NCBI RefSeq assembly: GCF_000314995.1
Contig: NZ_BAEO01000031.1
Coordinates: forward strand, 1-64,000
Reading direction: 5' to 3'
Source: Paraglaciecola arctica BSs20135
Lineage (GTDB): Bacteria; Pseudomonadota; Gammaproteobacteria; Enterobacterales; Alteromonadaceae
DNA: 64,000 nucleotides
Numbering within the stretch: the first letter of the stretch is position 1; each line of letters begins with the position of its first letter. Under the pieces are notes generated by a model. That model did no database searches and was not told the DNA's origin. It was given only the letters and a program-made list of their open reading frames with translations. Positions 1-8,795 of the stretch are shown piece after piece. The position numbers were made by a program, and so were the translations under genes.

Positions 1-712
1 TGCATTTTATATAGTTATGCTTTTGAAAAGATTATTCAATAACTTAATATTTTATAGGTTGGGGTAAAGTGTTTCGAAATTGAAGATTAATTTCGATAGA
101 TGCATCCATATTAAATACACGAGTTTAATTCAAGCTATTCTATACTACCTGAGAAGAGAAATATTTATATCTAATGCTTTAATAGTCAAATAATGTTCGG
201 ATATTTTAAGTTTTCCAGCATTATGACTGAATGATCCAAAGCTCTTTTTTAGAAATAGCTAAATACTAGACTGAAAAAAATCCATGAAATATTGGTATAG
301 ATTGGCGCAAGAAGCCGCGTACCAAAGCGAGAGTTAAAAACATCTTTTCAAACGCATCTCATAAAATCGAGCCAGCGCTATATTGGGAGAGTGACATACA
401 ATTAATAGTGTTGAGCTTGAGCAGACCATAGCAATCAATAGATAGCGTTTGCCAGTGTTAACTTGATCGATCCAAAACTAAACCTGGATTATCACAACAC
501 GCCAGATAACCGCTATAAACGACTACACCATAGAGTTCCTATAATGTATATTATGTTAAATTGAGTATCTTACGATTATTACAAGCTCTTTACCGTACTT
601 ACGAACGGATCATTAAATTAGATTTGAGATTAAACCTATAACTAATTCCCTAGACGCTCTTAAATTGAGAACGTTCAGGATTAATTATACTAATGTGATT
701 AACAAGCATCTT
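1..712. other. Non-coding or decayed region
   Basis: I see no intact gene here. Short stop-riddled stretches around 285-560 read like decayed coding sequence on the plus strand, but I cannot assign them to a family. The region is AT-rich and flanks the accessory cluster. Confidence 0.4.
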
Positions 713-1375
713 CTATTTGTGCCTTGCCGATGCGATCAATTTTCCGTCTTCCATTAATTTTGATAACACCTGCTTTTCAACGTACTGATCTCTGGCCAAC
801 AACTTAGCGTCAGATTTTTTACTTATCGATGTTGTTGATGCTTCCCAGCCTTTTATAAATGAAGCTTCGATATTAGCTTTTATAATTTCCTTATCTCTGA
901 GGGATATTCGCTGCATTAAACTATGTAAAGCTCCTTCCTCATTTCCATAGATGTTGTCTCTGATTTCATTAATAGCTTCATCTCTATGCTCTACATAAAG
1001 CTCGGACATTAAATAGTCTAAACATTCATCGACACTTTCTGAGTTAATAGACTTCATGGTGTCGGTAAGTCTTTGCCTAATAAATTCTGAAACTACGACT
1101 GTTTTTCTATTATTTTTCGATCTGTATTTATAGCTTCTATAGCGAGTTCTAAACACTTCAAGTTTGTCAGCGGCAATGTACAGTTTTAGTAGTTTGAAGG
1201 CTTCTTTAGCTGTCTGAACTTCTTTTACCTGGCTCCATAACAAGTGGATATGTGAAGTCAGTGCTTCAGCAGAGTCTTTTTTAATAAAACTCTCTGACTT
1301 TAACTCACTCAGAAAAACAAGAATGTTTTTCCGGTACATTTGCCATTCATAGTCAATTTTATGGTGCTTAAGCAT
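713..1375 (-). CDS. Possible MatP-like ribbon-helix-helix DNA-binding protein
   Basis: 220-aa soluble protein with no signal peptide or membrane segment. The central part (about residues 75-130) is basic, then runs RKTVVVSEFIRQRL followed by a helix with SVDECLDYLM. This spacing (short beta strand after RK, then two helices) resembles the ribbon-helix-helix of MatP, the Ter macrodomain organiser, whose equivalent reads RKKSIDLEFMVWQRL. The N-terminal YEWQMYRKN and the SAEA stretch also line up loosely with MatP. The C-terminal 90 residues are extra compared with the ~150-aa E. coli protein. I chose the ATG at 1375; an upstream in-frame TTG at 1390 is possible. Three copies of a matS-resembling palindrome lie upstream. 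The assignment is inference from remembered sequence; it could be another RHH regulator or an unrelated protein. Confidence 0.4.
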   Translation of the reverse strand: MLKHHKIDYEWQMYRKNILVFLSELKSESFIKKDSAEALTSHIHLLWSQVKEVQTAKEAFKLLKLYIAADKLEVFRTRYRSYKYRSKNNRKTVVVSEFIRQRLTDTMKSINSESVDECLDYLMSELYVEHRDEAINEIRDNIYGNEEGALHSLMQRISLRDKEIIKANIEASFIKGWEASTTSISKKSDAKLLARDQYVEKQVLSKLMEDGKLIASARHK

Positions 1376-1421
1376 AGTTCCCAACAACAATGATATACAT
1401 AAGTACTCTTCCTATAATAAT

Positions 1422-1455
1422 GTGATGTATCACTAAATTACCATGATACATCATG
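1422..1455. promoter_or_regulatory. Paired palindromes, candidate operator
   Basis: GTGATGTATCAC (1422-1433) and CATGATACATCATG (1442-1455) lie 47-80 bp upstream of the 220-aa gene. The second is the exact reverse complement of the copy at 1766-1779. Arms are 5-6 bp around a 2-bp centre. The form is close to the MatP target matS (GTGAC-N3-GTCAC) but not identical. An autoregulatory site for the adjacent RHH-like protein is an inference. Confidence 0.45.
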
Positions 1456-1765
1456 TAACTGCCCTACTCTTTTCTTTTTGCTATTGATGGTTCGGAATAA
1501 ACCATAGCGTACAGAGCCACTATTATTGCGCTTATCCTTGTTGAATTTGCTTACCACAAGGATAGCAACACAGTATGTGATTGATGTATTTTCATGCATC
1601 TAACATATTGTTTTAATTACAATTAACCGTATAGACACGGTAGCCCCATGGAAAGATCAGATTAAATAGATTTTTTAAAATATATAATTAGCAATGCTCA
1701 AAGATTTGGCTTTAAAGTGAAGCATAACTGCGACTAAGCTTGTGTCGAAACCAAAACAATAAAAG

Positions 1766-1779
1766 CATGATGTATCATG
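1766..1779. promoter_or_regulatory. Third copy of the palindrome
   Basis: CATGATGTATCATG, a palindrome with a 2-bp asymmetric centre. It is the reverse complement of the 1442-1455 copy and lies about 310 bp away in the same intergenic region. Probably bound by the same regulator. Confidence 0.4.
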
Positions 1780-1929
1780 AAAATGAGTTTAGTTTGCTGA
1801 TCAGAGAATTTTTTATTTGGGTGTAATTATTAGCTAGCTGTCGCATCAGTTCTGAAACTTTGAAAAATCACTACCCATAAACCTTTGTTAAATTTTGGCG
1901 CGACTTAGTGTTTTATAAACGACTCAAAT

Positions 1930-2994
1930 CTATATGTCTCTTGTTACTGCACTTAGCTTGTTTTGGCTATCTGTAGTGCTCACATCGATTTCAGATATAT
2001 CATGGGCACCACGTTTTAATACATGGCTGCATCGATAATGAAGAAATAACAGCATGTCATCAGTATTAACTACAACTGTATCTAGAATAGTTTTTAGCTT
2101 AAGTACATTACCAGTTTTTAGTTTTACTGAGATGTTTGGTGCCGTAATGTCTGGTAAAGAAAACTTTAATTTTGACCACGGAGATGCATTGTAAACCTGT
2201 ACCGGTTCATTACCTTGCAGATAGCCTTTAGCCATCAATTTTTTCGGTGACGCGTTAAAAAATAGCGGATTAAAATCAACGGGTAACTTTGGAGACCGAT
2301 CATTGTCCCATTTTTTATCATATGTACCCGCTAACAAACGCCTAGGCAACCAATTTGGTGACGTAAAACCAAAACCAACAGGTGTTGGGCAATCTGTATA
2401 GTGTGTAATGAGATGGTTTGGATCTTCAATATTTGGTAAAGGTGCGTCTTCGATGCATGTGTTGCTATTTTTATGGTATCCCTTTCCTACAGGATTTTTT
2501 TGTTCAAATGGGTGACCGTGTTTTGATTCAACACTGGTATCAATTCCTCCAAATGCATTTTCATAAATTAATGGTACTTCTGTCACTATGTCAGGCTCGG
2601 ACATGGTCATGCCTAAGGCATTTTTACGCCAAAATCTATCACCAAAGATCTTTGCGGTTTGTATATAGTCCCCTACCCTGAAACCACAATCGAATTGTGT
2701 CATATTTTGATTTGGTGCTCGTGCGTTTGCGATTAAAACAATATCAGTATTCATTTTAAAAGGAGTGCATTCAGGTTCGTATTTATAACTGCTGGTTTCT
2801 GGATCACCATATAGTTCACCAGCAAGCACTGCGGCGACTTGCTCTTTCATTGGTATAACAGGACCAAATCTGTCAGGTTGAATTCTAAAAGCGGCTTTAA
2901 CCAGGCCTACAAATAGAGGACGCATTTCTTCATCTTGAAGAAATAGTGGCTCAAAATGAAAAGATGTAGTGTTCGTTACTTTGGGGTGACCCAT
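1930..2994 (-). CDS. DUF2169 domain protein (T6SS accessory)
   Basis: 354-aa protein, apparently full length. The N-terminus (TSFHFEPLFLQDEEMRPLFVGLVKAAFRI) and the YENAFGG and NPVGKG motifs are characteristic of DUF2169 proteins, which occur in VgrG/effector cassettes and are thought to help load or deliver T6SS effectors. There is no signal peptide. It is the last gene of the leftward cassette and starts 36 bp after the TIGR02270 gene, so it is very likely co-transcribed. The exact molecular role of the family is not settled. Confidence 0.75.
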   Translation of the reverse strand: MGHPKVTNTTSFHFEPLFLQDEEMRPLFVGLVKAAFRIQPDRFGPVIPMKEQVAAVLAGELYGDPETSSYKYEPECTPFKMNTDIVLIANARAPNQNMTQFDCGFRVGDYIQTAKIFGDRFWRKNALGMTMSEPDIVTEVPLIYENAFGGIDTSVESKHGHPFEQKNPVGKGYHKNSNTCIEDAPLPNIEDPNHLITHYTDCPTPVGFGFTSPNWLPRRLLAGTYDKKWDNDRSPKLPVDFNPLFFNASPKKLMAKGYLQGNEPVQVYNASPWSKLKFSLPDITAPNISVKLKTGNVLKLKTILDTVVVNTDDMLLFLHYRCSHVLKRGAHDISEIDVSTTDSQNKLSAVTRDI

Positions 2995-3030
2995 AAATCA
3001 TTCCTATTACTTAATAGCCTCAGCATGGAT

Positions 3031-4395
3031 TTATTGCTGCATATTCCCAGAGAAATACCACTCTCCTTGAGAATACTTTCCGTCGACTTTTGTTGCCCAT
3101 TGGTAAAGCGCTTGAATAGATTTTTGCTGTAATTGAATACAATCTTTGGTAGATAAAAATAGTTTTGTTTTGTAACGGATAACTAACTCTTGGTATGACA
3201 ACTCACGAATAACATTACCCACAAAATCAGAATGTAAGGTTCTAACAAGAGAGACTGGGGATATTAACATTCCAAGTCTATAACGCTTACCACTAACATA
3301 CTGTGAATAATTTTGATCCCACCAGTCTAGCCAAACTTTAAAAGAAGCAGATAGTTTCTCAACCTCTTCACCAAAAGCACGACCATCAGTTCTTTGAGGC
3401 ATAATACCTTGATTGAAGGCTTCTACTTCATCTTCAAACAAGTCATCTTTGACCCAAATATCTTCTTGTAATACATTTTCTATCAACCGAGCCCCTGTAA
3501 TAATGAACAGAGCATTGGCAGCAAATTCAGCTAAAGCGTCTTCTTTAAGTAGTTTTATTAATTCTGGTATAAACTCGGCTACTCCACCAACTGCCAAACA
3601 ATGAATACTATTTTCATCCCAGCTTGCTGTTTCGTGCTTTGTTATTAATGCCGTGAAAAAAGCATTGCTAGCACCAGCAGCTATGCTCATCAAGGGCAAC
3701 TCCTGATGTTTAACCTTAGGAATAGTCTGCTCAACTATGTGTTTTCGTCCTAAACGATACAATGAGAATACCGCGGCATCTTTTTGTTCTTCTGAACCAT
3801 TAACCACAAAATGTGTTAATAGTTTATTGCTGTTTTTGTCAGGGAAATAACTACTGGCTTGAATATAAGAGATGGGATCTATATCGTCATGAGTGGAAGT
3901 AGCATCGAAAATCTGCTCAAACTCAATGTTACTAGGTATTTTATCTAACTTGATCAGTACGGGTAAAAATAATGACAGCAGCTTTTGTTGTTCATTAAAC
4001 TTATTTTGCAAAAATGAATCATGCCAACTGTCTGGCATACGATGCAATAAAGCTAACTGGATAGCTTGTTGTACCTCATGGTCCTGCAAATCAAATTCGT
4101 TTATTTTACCTAAAAACTCGTCTCGTTGATCAAGCAAGCAATAAAGACTTATCAAAGTGTAGATTACACCTACATCCCCTTCCAAAGCCGTCTCTTGGGT
4201 AATTAATAATGCCCGTTCGCCACCAATAATTAATCCATCAAGATGTGCTTCTAATCTAAGTTCCTCTGAATAATAGGCAAACCATGCTAATTCGGGATCA
4301 TTTAAAAACGCTAATCGTTGCTCATAAAGAAAAGATGCCTCTTCTACATGTTCCTCATAGAGTTCATTCACAAATTGGCGGTAGCTTGTAGCCAT
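3031..4395 (-). CDS. TIGR02270-family HEAT-like repeat protein (T6SS-associated)
   Basis: 454-aa soluble protein. The N-terminus (QFVNELYEEHVEEASFLYEQR) and the alpha-helical repeat organisation in the middle (around AVFSLYRLGRKHIVE, LAVGGVAEFIPELIKLLKED, FAANALFIITG) match the TIGR02270 family, which is found next to DUF2169 and VgrG genes. The C-terminal third contains the RYRLG and RYKTKLFLSTKDC stretches. Its biochemical role is unknown; a structural or adaptor role in effector loading is inferred from context. Confidence 0.65.
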   Translation of the reverse strand: MATSYRQFVNELYEEHVEEASFLYEQRLAFLNDPELAWFAYYSEELRLEAHLDGLIIGGERALLITQETALEGDVGVIYTLISLYCLLDQRDEFLGKINEFDLQDHEVQQAIQLALLHRMPDSWHDSFLQNKFNEQQKLLSLFLPVLIKLDKIPSNIEFEQIFDATSTHDDIDPISYIQASSYFPDKNSNKLLTHFVVNGSEEQKDAAVFSLYRLGRKHIVEQTIPKVKHQELPLMSIAAGASNAFFTALITKHETASWDENSIHCLAVGGVAEFIPELIKLLKEDALAEFAANALFIITGARLIENVLQEDIWVKDDLFEDEVEAFNQGIMPQRTDGRAFGEEVEKLSASFKVWLDWWDQNYSQYVSGKRYRLGMLISPVSLVRTLHSDFVGNVIRELSYQELVIRYKTKLFLSTKDCIQLQQKSIQALYQWATKVDGKYSQGEWYFSGNMQQ

Positions 4396-4411
4396 AATAA
4401 TAAGTCTCTAT

Positions 4412-4573
4412 TTAACTAATCAATATCCAATTAAAAGTAGCAACAATGGCGAATATAACGGAAATTCTCAGCCACGTTTTACGCGCTATTTTTTTTTCAG
4501 GTTTGTTTTTGGTCACAATAAACAAAATCATGAATATGGCGGAAACAACATACAATATTATAATGGCATTCAT
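4412..4573 (-). CDS. Small two-helix membrane protein
   Basis: 53-aa reading frame beginning MNAIIILYVVSAIFMILF and ending WILIS. Two hydrophobic helices (about residues 3-19 and 35-52) flank a basic loop (TKNKPEKKIARKTW), a two-TM hairpin. It starts 2 bp after the stop of the upstream 254-aa gene and ends 16 bp before the TIGR02270 start, so it fills an otherwise empty slot in the operon. I do not recognise a family. By position it could be a membrane-acting immunity protein or simply a small operon member. Confidence 0.6.
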   Translation of the reverse strand: MNAIIILYVVSAIFMILFIVTKNKPEKKIARKTWLRISVIFAIVATFNWILIS

Positions 4574-4575
4574 TG

Positions 4576-5340
4576 CTATTCTCCGGGGAATGGCGCGGTC
4601 ATAACCACCAAACTATTTGCGGGACAATACTGATAGTGTGTGGTTATATTAATTCCGTGGATTTTGGCAAGGTTTATAAGCGCAACACCTTCAATAAATA
4701 CCTTTCGTTGAGCAAGTACTTCTGGTGTATCCAACTGGCCACGTTTTTCATTTTTTTCTATTAACTCTTCCTGCTCGACAATAAGCTCTTCAAAAGCGTC
4801 TTCAAAATCGTTCACATCTTTTTTCATAATCGCATTAATAACATTCACTCTGACACTTTCACCACTCAAGTCTTCATACCGAGTAATGAGTGTCTGTATC
4901 TGTGTATCATTTAGGTGTTGTGCAACCAAATGATATAACAGTTGTGCGTAACAATAGTCTTCTTCGTACTCCATCTGCTTTTCAAATTGAGTGGGGGAAA
5001 GTTGAGCTATTTCTTTAGCCAAATTAAGATCCTGAGCTGCCGCAGCGCAAAGAAAGCCTTGTATACGCCCCGAACACTGATGATAAACTTGGGTTTTACC
5101 TGCCTCTTCAAGTTCTGATAAAAACCGCTTTCTTAATAAAGCAGCCCTTATTAAATTATGATAAAAACCATTACTATTTCCTTGCACCAAAAGTACTATG
5201 ATGGCCAACGACTGAGTTTGATCAATTAGTTTATTAATCAAATCACCTTTTTCATGCTGCGGCATGTCAGGGTTATCGAGACCTTGCATAAAAAATGCAA
5301 TCTCATAAGAAAGCGCTTCACCTATCTGTTCAAAATCCAT
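4576..5340 (-). CDS. Imm49-like putative immunity protein
   Basis: 254-aa acidic, all-helical protein without signal peptide. The layout resembles Imm49-type immunity proteins: a helical body with an internal ALLRKRFLSELE stretch, then a negatively charged region (FEDAFEELIVEQEELIEKNEK), then a conserved-looking C-terminus (GVALINLAKIHGI). It sits downstream of two Imm11-like genes and a nuclease candidate in a T6SS cassette. Family assignment is tentative. Seen directly: high acidity, operon position and a 30-bp gap to the preceding gene. Confidence 0.45.
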   Translation of the reverse strand: MDFEQIGEALSYEIAFFMQGLDNPDMPQHEKGDLINKLIDQTQSLAIIVLLVQGNSNGFYHNLIRAALLRKRFLSELEEAGKTQVYHQCSGRIQGFLCAAAAQDLNLAKEIAQLSPTQFEKQMEYEEDYCYAQLLYHLVAQHLNDTQIQTLITRYEDLSGESVRVNVINAIMKKDVNDFEDAFEELIVEQEELIEKNEKRGQLDTPEVLAQRKVFIEGVALINLAKIHGINITTHYQYCPANSLVVMTAPFPGE

Positions 5341-5370
5341 GTTATTACCTGATTGTTAAATGCTTAAATA

Positions 5371-5949
5371 TTAATAACTATATTCAGAGGTTTCTTCCCA
5401 CTCGATCCCAGTAAAACCATTATCATCTATCTCTTTTGCCAGTGTTTTACTTACACAAGTGACATCATACAAACCTTTTACTCTAAAGATTTGAATATCA
5501 GCTGGAATACTTTCATCAAGCAAAATTAAATTTTCAACCGTATCATACATTTCCGCATTCAAATCATCGACTTCCAACTCGGTTTGAGTTTTATCGATGG
5601 CATCAATGACTTCTGTGGAATGTAATAGGAAATACTGTTCGATAACCCTGCTCTTATGATCCAACATGTCTACGGGTATAAACTCTAGATTAGGGATATC
5701 TTTGCTTTCTAGATATGTTTTAAGCTTGGGGGATATTGGAATGACACTTTGAGTATTACCAAAACTATCCAGCATTAGGAGATCATTAGGATAGTCAGGA
5801 TCAGCACTAAACTGAAGATTATTGGGCATATCATCAACAAAAGAAACGCCTGTTCTCAAAGCAAGTTTTTTCTTAATATTTAATAGTTTTTTAGGCACAT
5901 AAGCATTAGGCACATCCTTGAAATTCCAAATGGTAAATCTGTCATTCAT
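5371..5949 (-). CDS. Imm11-like (DUF1629) immunity protein, copy 2
   Basis: 192-aa acidic cytoplasmic protein. The central motif (LEFIPVDMLDHKSRVI, then YFLLHSTEVIDAID) is the hallmark of the Imm11/DUF1629 family, immunity proteins found beside polymorphic toxins and nuclease effectors. It is a tandem duplicate of the 6053-6631 gene; I count 36 differences over 192 residues, about 81% identity. Substitutions cluster in residues 25-38 and 123-145, while the N-terminus and core are nearly unchanged. Upstream sequence next to the start codon is also duplicated. It presumably neutralises the AHH nuclease or a related toxin. Confidence 0.65.
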   Translation of the reverse strand: MNDRFTIWNFKDVPNAYVPKKLLNIKKKLALRTGVSFVDDMPNNLQFSADPDYPNDLLMLDSFGNTQSVIPISPKLKTYLESKDIPNLEFIPVDMLDHKSRVIEQYFLLHSTEVIDAIDKTQTELEVDDLNAEMYDTVENLILLDESIPADIQIFRVKGLYDVTCVSKTLAKEIDDNGFTGIEWEETSEYSY

Positions 5950-6052
5950 TATACTTTTTCTTCTTGGTTCTTCATTAACCCTTCGCGCGAAATCGCCCTA
6001 TGAGAAAATGGTTCTTAATCCATGCTAATCCCTAATGGTTATCGCTAATTAA

Positions 6053-6631
6053 TTAGTAACGATATTCTGAGGTTTCTTGCCAGTAAATCCCTGTAAAACC
6101 CTTATCATCAATCTCATTGGCAAGTGATTTGTTAATACAGGTTGCATTGTATAACCCCTTCACTCGAAAGATTTGAATATCGGCTGGAATATTTTCATCA
6201 AGCAAGACTAAGTTTTTAACTGAATTATACATTTCCTCATTTAGCTTATTCACTTTCAATTTAGTTTGAGTTTTATCGATGGCATCAATGACTTCTGTAG
6301 AATGCAATAGGAAATACTGAGCGATTACCCTATCTTTATGATCCAACATATCTACGGGTATAAATTCAAGGTTCGGGATCTCTTTCTCTTCCAGAAACGC
6401 TTTTAGCTTGGGTGATATTGGGATAACACCCTGAGTATTACCAAAACTATCTAGCATAAGCAGATCATTAGGGTAATCAGGATCGGCACTAAACTGAAGG
6501 TTATTGGGCATATCATCAGCAAAAGAACGGCCCATCAAAAAAGGAAGTTTCTTCTCTACGTTCAATAATTTTTTGGGGACATAGGCGTTAGGTACATCAT
6601 CAAAGTTCCAGATAGTAAACCTGTCATTCAT
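6053..6631 (-). CDS. Imm11-like (DUF1629) immunity protein, copy 1
   Basis: 192-aa paralogue of the 5371-5949 gene with the same IPVDMLDHK and DAIDKTQ core of the Imm11/DUF1629 family. It lies directly downstream of the nuclease-like effector (28-bp gap), the usual place for the cognate immunity gene. The second copy then follows after 103 bp. Neither protein has a signal peptide or membrane segment, fitting protection against a toxin that acts in the cytoplasm. Confidence 0.68.
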   Translation of the reverse strand: MNDRFTIWNFDDVPNAYVPKKLLNVEKKLPFLMGRSFADDMPNNLQFSADPDYPNDLLMLDSFGNTQGVIPISPKLKAFLEEKEIPNLEFIPVDMLDHKDRVIAQYFLLHSTEVIDAIDKTQTKLKVNKLNEEMYNSVKNLVLLDENIPADIQIFRVKGLYNATCINKSLANEIDDKGFTGIYWQETSEYRY

Positions 6632-6659
6632 TATACTTTTTCTCCTCGGTTATTATTTA

Positions 6660-7595
6660 TCATTTTGATTCCATCAACATTGCACGGGCAAGTCCTATAA
6701 TTTTTTCTGCCATAGAGTCACTGACTTTACCCAATGGGAATGTCATCTCCGTTGGGCGTTCTGCCATAGAGAAGTTCTTATACCAATGATTGCTATTTGT
6801 ATCTTTTTCTACCCCTTTCATTCCCCCTTTCCATGCTTCATGGGTACCCTTATATACTCTATCATTAGCTCGCTCTAGTAGGATTTCCTTCATATTTTCA
6901 GATAGGTCATCCAACGCATCTTTTATACTATTGATTTTGTCGGTTTGATGCATTTCTTGAGCCTCTTCGATATCTGCAACAATAGCTTCAAGACGCTGAA
7001 TTATTTCCTGATTGTAACCTGATAATGCGTTTCTTCCTGTATGACTGTAGTTATGTTGCGGGATATCCTTAAAAGGCGGAGCTGTATCTTTTCTATCAGA
7101 CAGCATATTCGACAATTTTTTACTAGTTTCTTCCGAAAGTTCAGATAATGCTTTATTTCCTAATGATTCTTTATTTTTAGACTTTATTTCATCTAAAACT
7201 TCACTTGAAATACCGACAAAGTTATCGGTATACCACATGATGGTGTGCCCCCACATGGGCATGGCGATCATATTATCCTTGGTGTTAATGCACCATTTAG
7301 TTCCAGAAATCACACTTGGACTTGAGTTGGCTTTTTCATCCCATCCAATAATAACCTCAGTTACACATGCAACTGGCAATACATGATGAGCTTCAAACGA
7401 GCGTTGATTTTTGCGCAAACTGTCAATTAACTTGGTCGAAGAATTCTTTCTTGCAAATTTTTGCGGGTATTTGTCCCAACCAGACGCCTCTCCTTCGCAC
7501 ATTTCTTTATAATTATTCCCACAGCCGCACGCTTTCGCTGCTGCCACTGTGCAAAATTCATTAGTGGTGCTTCCTCGCCTGTGTTTATTGGACAT
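6660..7595 (-). CDS. AHH/HNH-type nuclease, candidate T6SS effector toxin
   Basis: 311 aa from the ATG at 7595, chosen because AGAGG lies 7 bases upstream; an in-frame ATG at 7610 is less well placed. The N-terminus is Cys-rich (CTVAAAKACGCG). Then comes FEAHHVLPVACV, the AHH signature of HNH/EndoVII-superfamily toxins, followed by NMIAMPMWGHTI and PQHNYSHTGRNAL, which carry further conserved-type His and Asn residues for metal binding. The C-terminal half is helical. It overlaps the upstream ketosynthase-like gene by 11 bp and precedes two Imm11-like genes. DNA or RNA cleavage in the target cell is inferred from family knowledge; the true substrate is unknown. Confidence 0.65.
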   Translation of the reverse strand: MSNKHRRGSTTNEFCTVAAAKACGCGNNYKEMCEGEASGWDKYPQKFARKNSSTKLIDSLRKNQRSFEAHHVLPVACVTEVIIGWDEKANSSPSVISGTKWCINTKDNMIAMPMWGHTIMWYTDNFVGISSEVLDEIKSKNKESLGNKALSELSEETSKKLSNMLSDRKDTAPPFKDIPQHNYSHTGRNALSGYNQEIIQRLEAIVADIEEAQEMHQTDKINSIKDALDDLSENMKEILLERANDRVYKGTHEAWKGGMKGVEKDTNSNHWYKNFSMAERPTEMTFPLGKVSDSMAEKIIGLARAMLMESK

Positions 7596-8766
7596 TATTT
7601 TGCCTCTCATTTGCTAAGCTAACCGTAATCCCACTTCTCAAAACGCCATCTGCAGATGCCATTGCATAAGCGTGGGAGCTTGGCGCGTACCCTCTGTTAA
7701 ATGCTTCACATATTAAGACAATGGCAATGGCACCATAGGCTGCATCTGTGTAACCAAATGAGGTAACTGGAAACCAAGTATCGCTAACTACAGTATGTGG
7801 TTTAGCTTTTGTCAAAAAATGTAAAGCGCCACCCCATTCAGCAGCTCTGGGCTCTTCACCGTTGTGATCCGACATGACCCATGCTTGAAAGATATTGTCT
7901 TTATCTGTTACGGGTAATAAGCGATTTAATATATTAGCTAACACTTTACCATCAGGTATTTGTGCTTTTAGTTGGCTTGTTGAATTTTTATCAATGATAC
8001 ATTGCTGGATGTTAGCTTGGGGTTTTAAACCAAGTTGGGCTGCAGCCTTAGGCGTGCATACAGTAAACGCAGCCCCTGCTTCTCCGGGTTGTACACCAAC
8101 AGGGTTGTCACTACTCTTTAATCGACTACAACCATGTAGCCATTCAAGTTCTTTGATAGACACTAACGAATCTACTGCCACAATAATAGATAAAGAAGCT
8201 TGCTCTCTAACATCATTATCAGCCGCCTGGTTATTGCAATTAACTGCGTTAATACATTCTGATACACCTGAGCTTCCAGAAAAAAATATTTTTTTAATTT
8301 TTGGTACCACTGGCCAAGGTAAATCTTTAAAGCTCTTATTTATTGTGGAGTGATATAAAGTTTCATCTGGCTCTTCATTATCAAGCAAAGCTTCTAACTC
8401 AAACTCTTGTGCACTGGGTTCATCGGTTTGTAATGCAATACCTTGATTGGTTCTGTGAGGATGAGGTAATGAAAAATAGACATCTAAAGGGATGTTAATA
8501 TTGTCCCGGTTTAGTTGTTCACAGATATCGGCCAGTGTTTTGGTTAATATAATGCCTAACCTCGCCTGATCTTGAAATCCTGAGGTAATAAATGGCAACG
8601 GATGAATAATGGCTTTTTCTATTTCATCCATCGCAGGCATACCTAATGGATAGTTGTCAGCCTCTTGGCTTCTTACCAGCCCTGCCCTAGCACCAGCAGC
8701 ACTAGAGCGACAATCTAATCCCAGCGAGGTGTTTAACGCTGTGTGTAAGATAGCTAATACCTTCAT
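7585..8766 (-). CDS. Thiolase/ketosynthase-like protein in T6SS cassette
   Basis: 393-aa protein with features of the beta-ketoacyl synthase N-terminal fold: an early ALNTSLGLDCRSSAAGARAG, an internal IIVAVDSL strand, and PVGVQPGEAGAAF, which resembles the region after the active site in KAS enzymes. A late GYTDAAYGAIAIVLICEAFNRGY follows. Similar thiolase-fold proteins occur in VgrG/PAAR effector cassettes of proteobacteria. The usual catalytic Cys-His-His triad is not clearly present, so it may be a non-catalytic adaptor. It lies between the PAAR-like gene and the nuclease candidate, which suggests a role in effector handling. Confidence 0.6.
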   Translation of the reverse strand: MKVLAILHTALNTSLGLDCRSSAAGARAGLVRSQEADNYPLGMPAMDEIEKAIIHPLPFITSGFQDQARLGIILTKTLADICEQLNRDNINIPLDVYFSLPHPHRTNQGIALQTDEPSAQEFELEALLDNEEPDETLYHSTINKSFKDLPWPVVPKIKKIFFSGSSGVSECINAVNCNNQAADNDVREQASLSIIVAVDSLVSIKELEWLHGCSRLKSSDNPVGVQPGEAGAAFTVCTPKAAAQLGLKPQANIQQCIIDKNSTSQLKAQIPDGKVLANILNRLLPVTDKDNIFQAWVMSDHNGEEPRAAEWGGALHFLTKAKPHTVVSDTWFPVTSFGYTDAAYGAIAIVLICEAFNRGYAPSSHAYAMASADGVLRSGITVSLANERQNNVQ

Positions 8767-8795
8767 AGTCTTAACTCAAAACCCTATTCATTATT

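Larger units (their letters stand above)
1376..1929. other. Intergenic region with repeated palindromes
   Basis: About 550 bases without a gene, between the 220-aa protein and the end of the T6SS cassette. It holds three related palindromes, annotated separately, and otherwise AT-rich sequence in which I see nothing. Confidence 0.5.

Noticed and set aside
1-712. Stop-broken coding-like sequence, possibly a transposase or integrase relic
   Set aside because: No motif could be matched with confidence on either strand.
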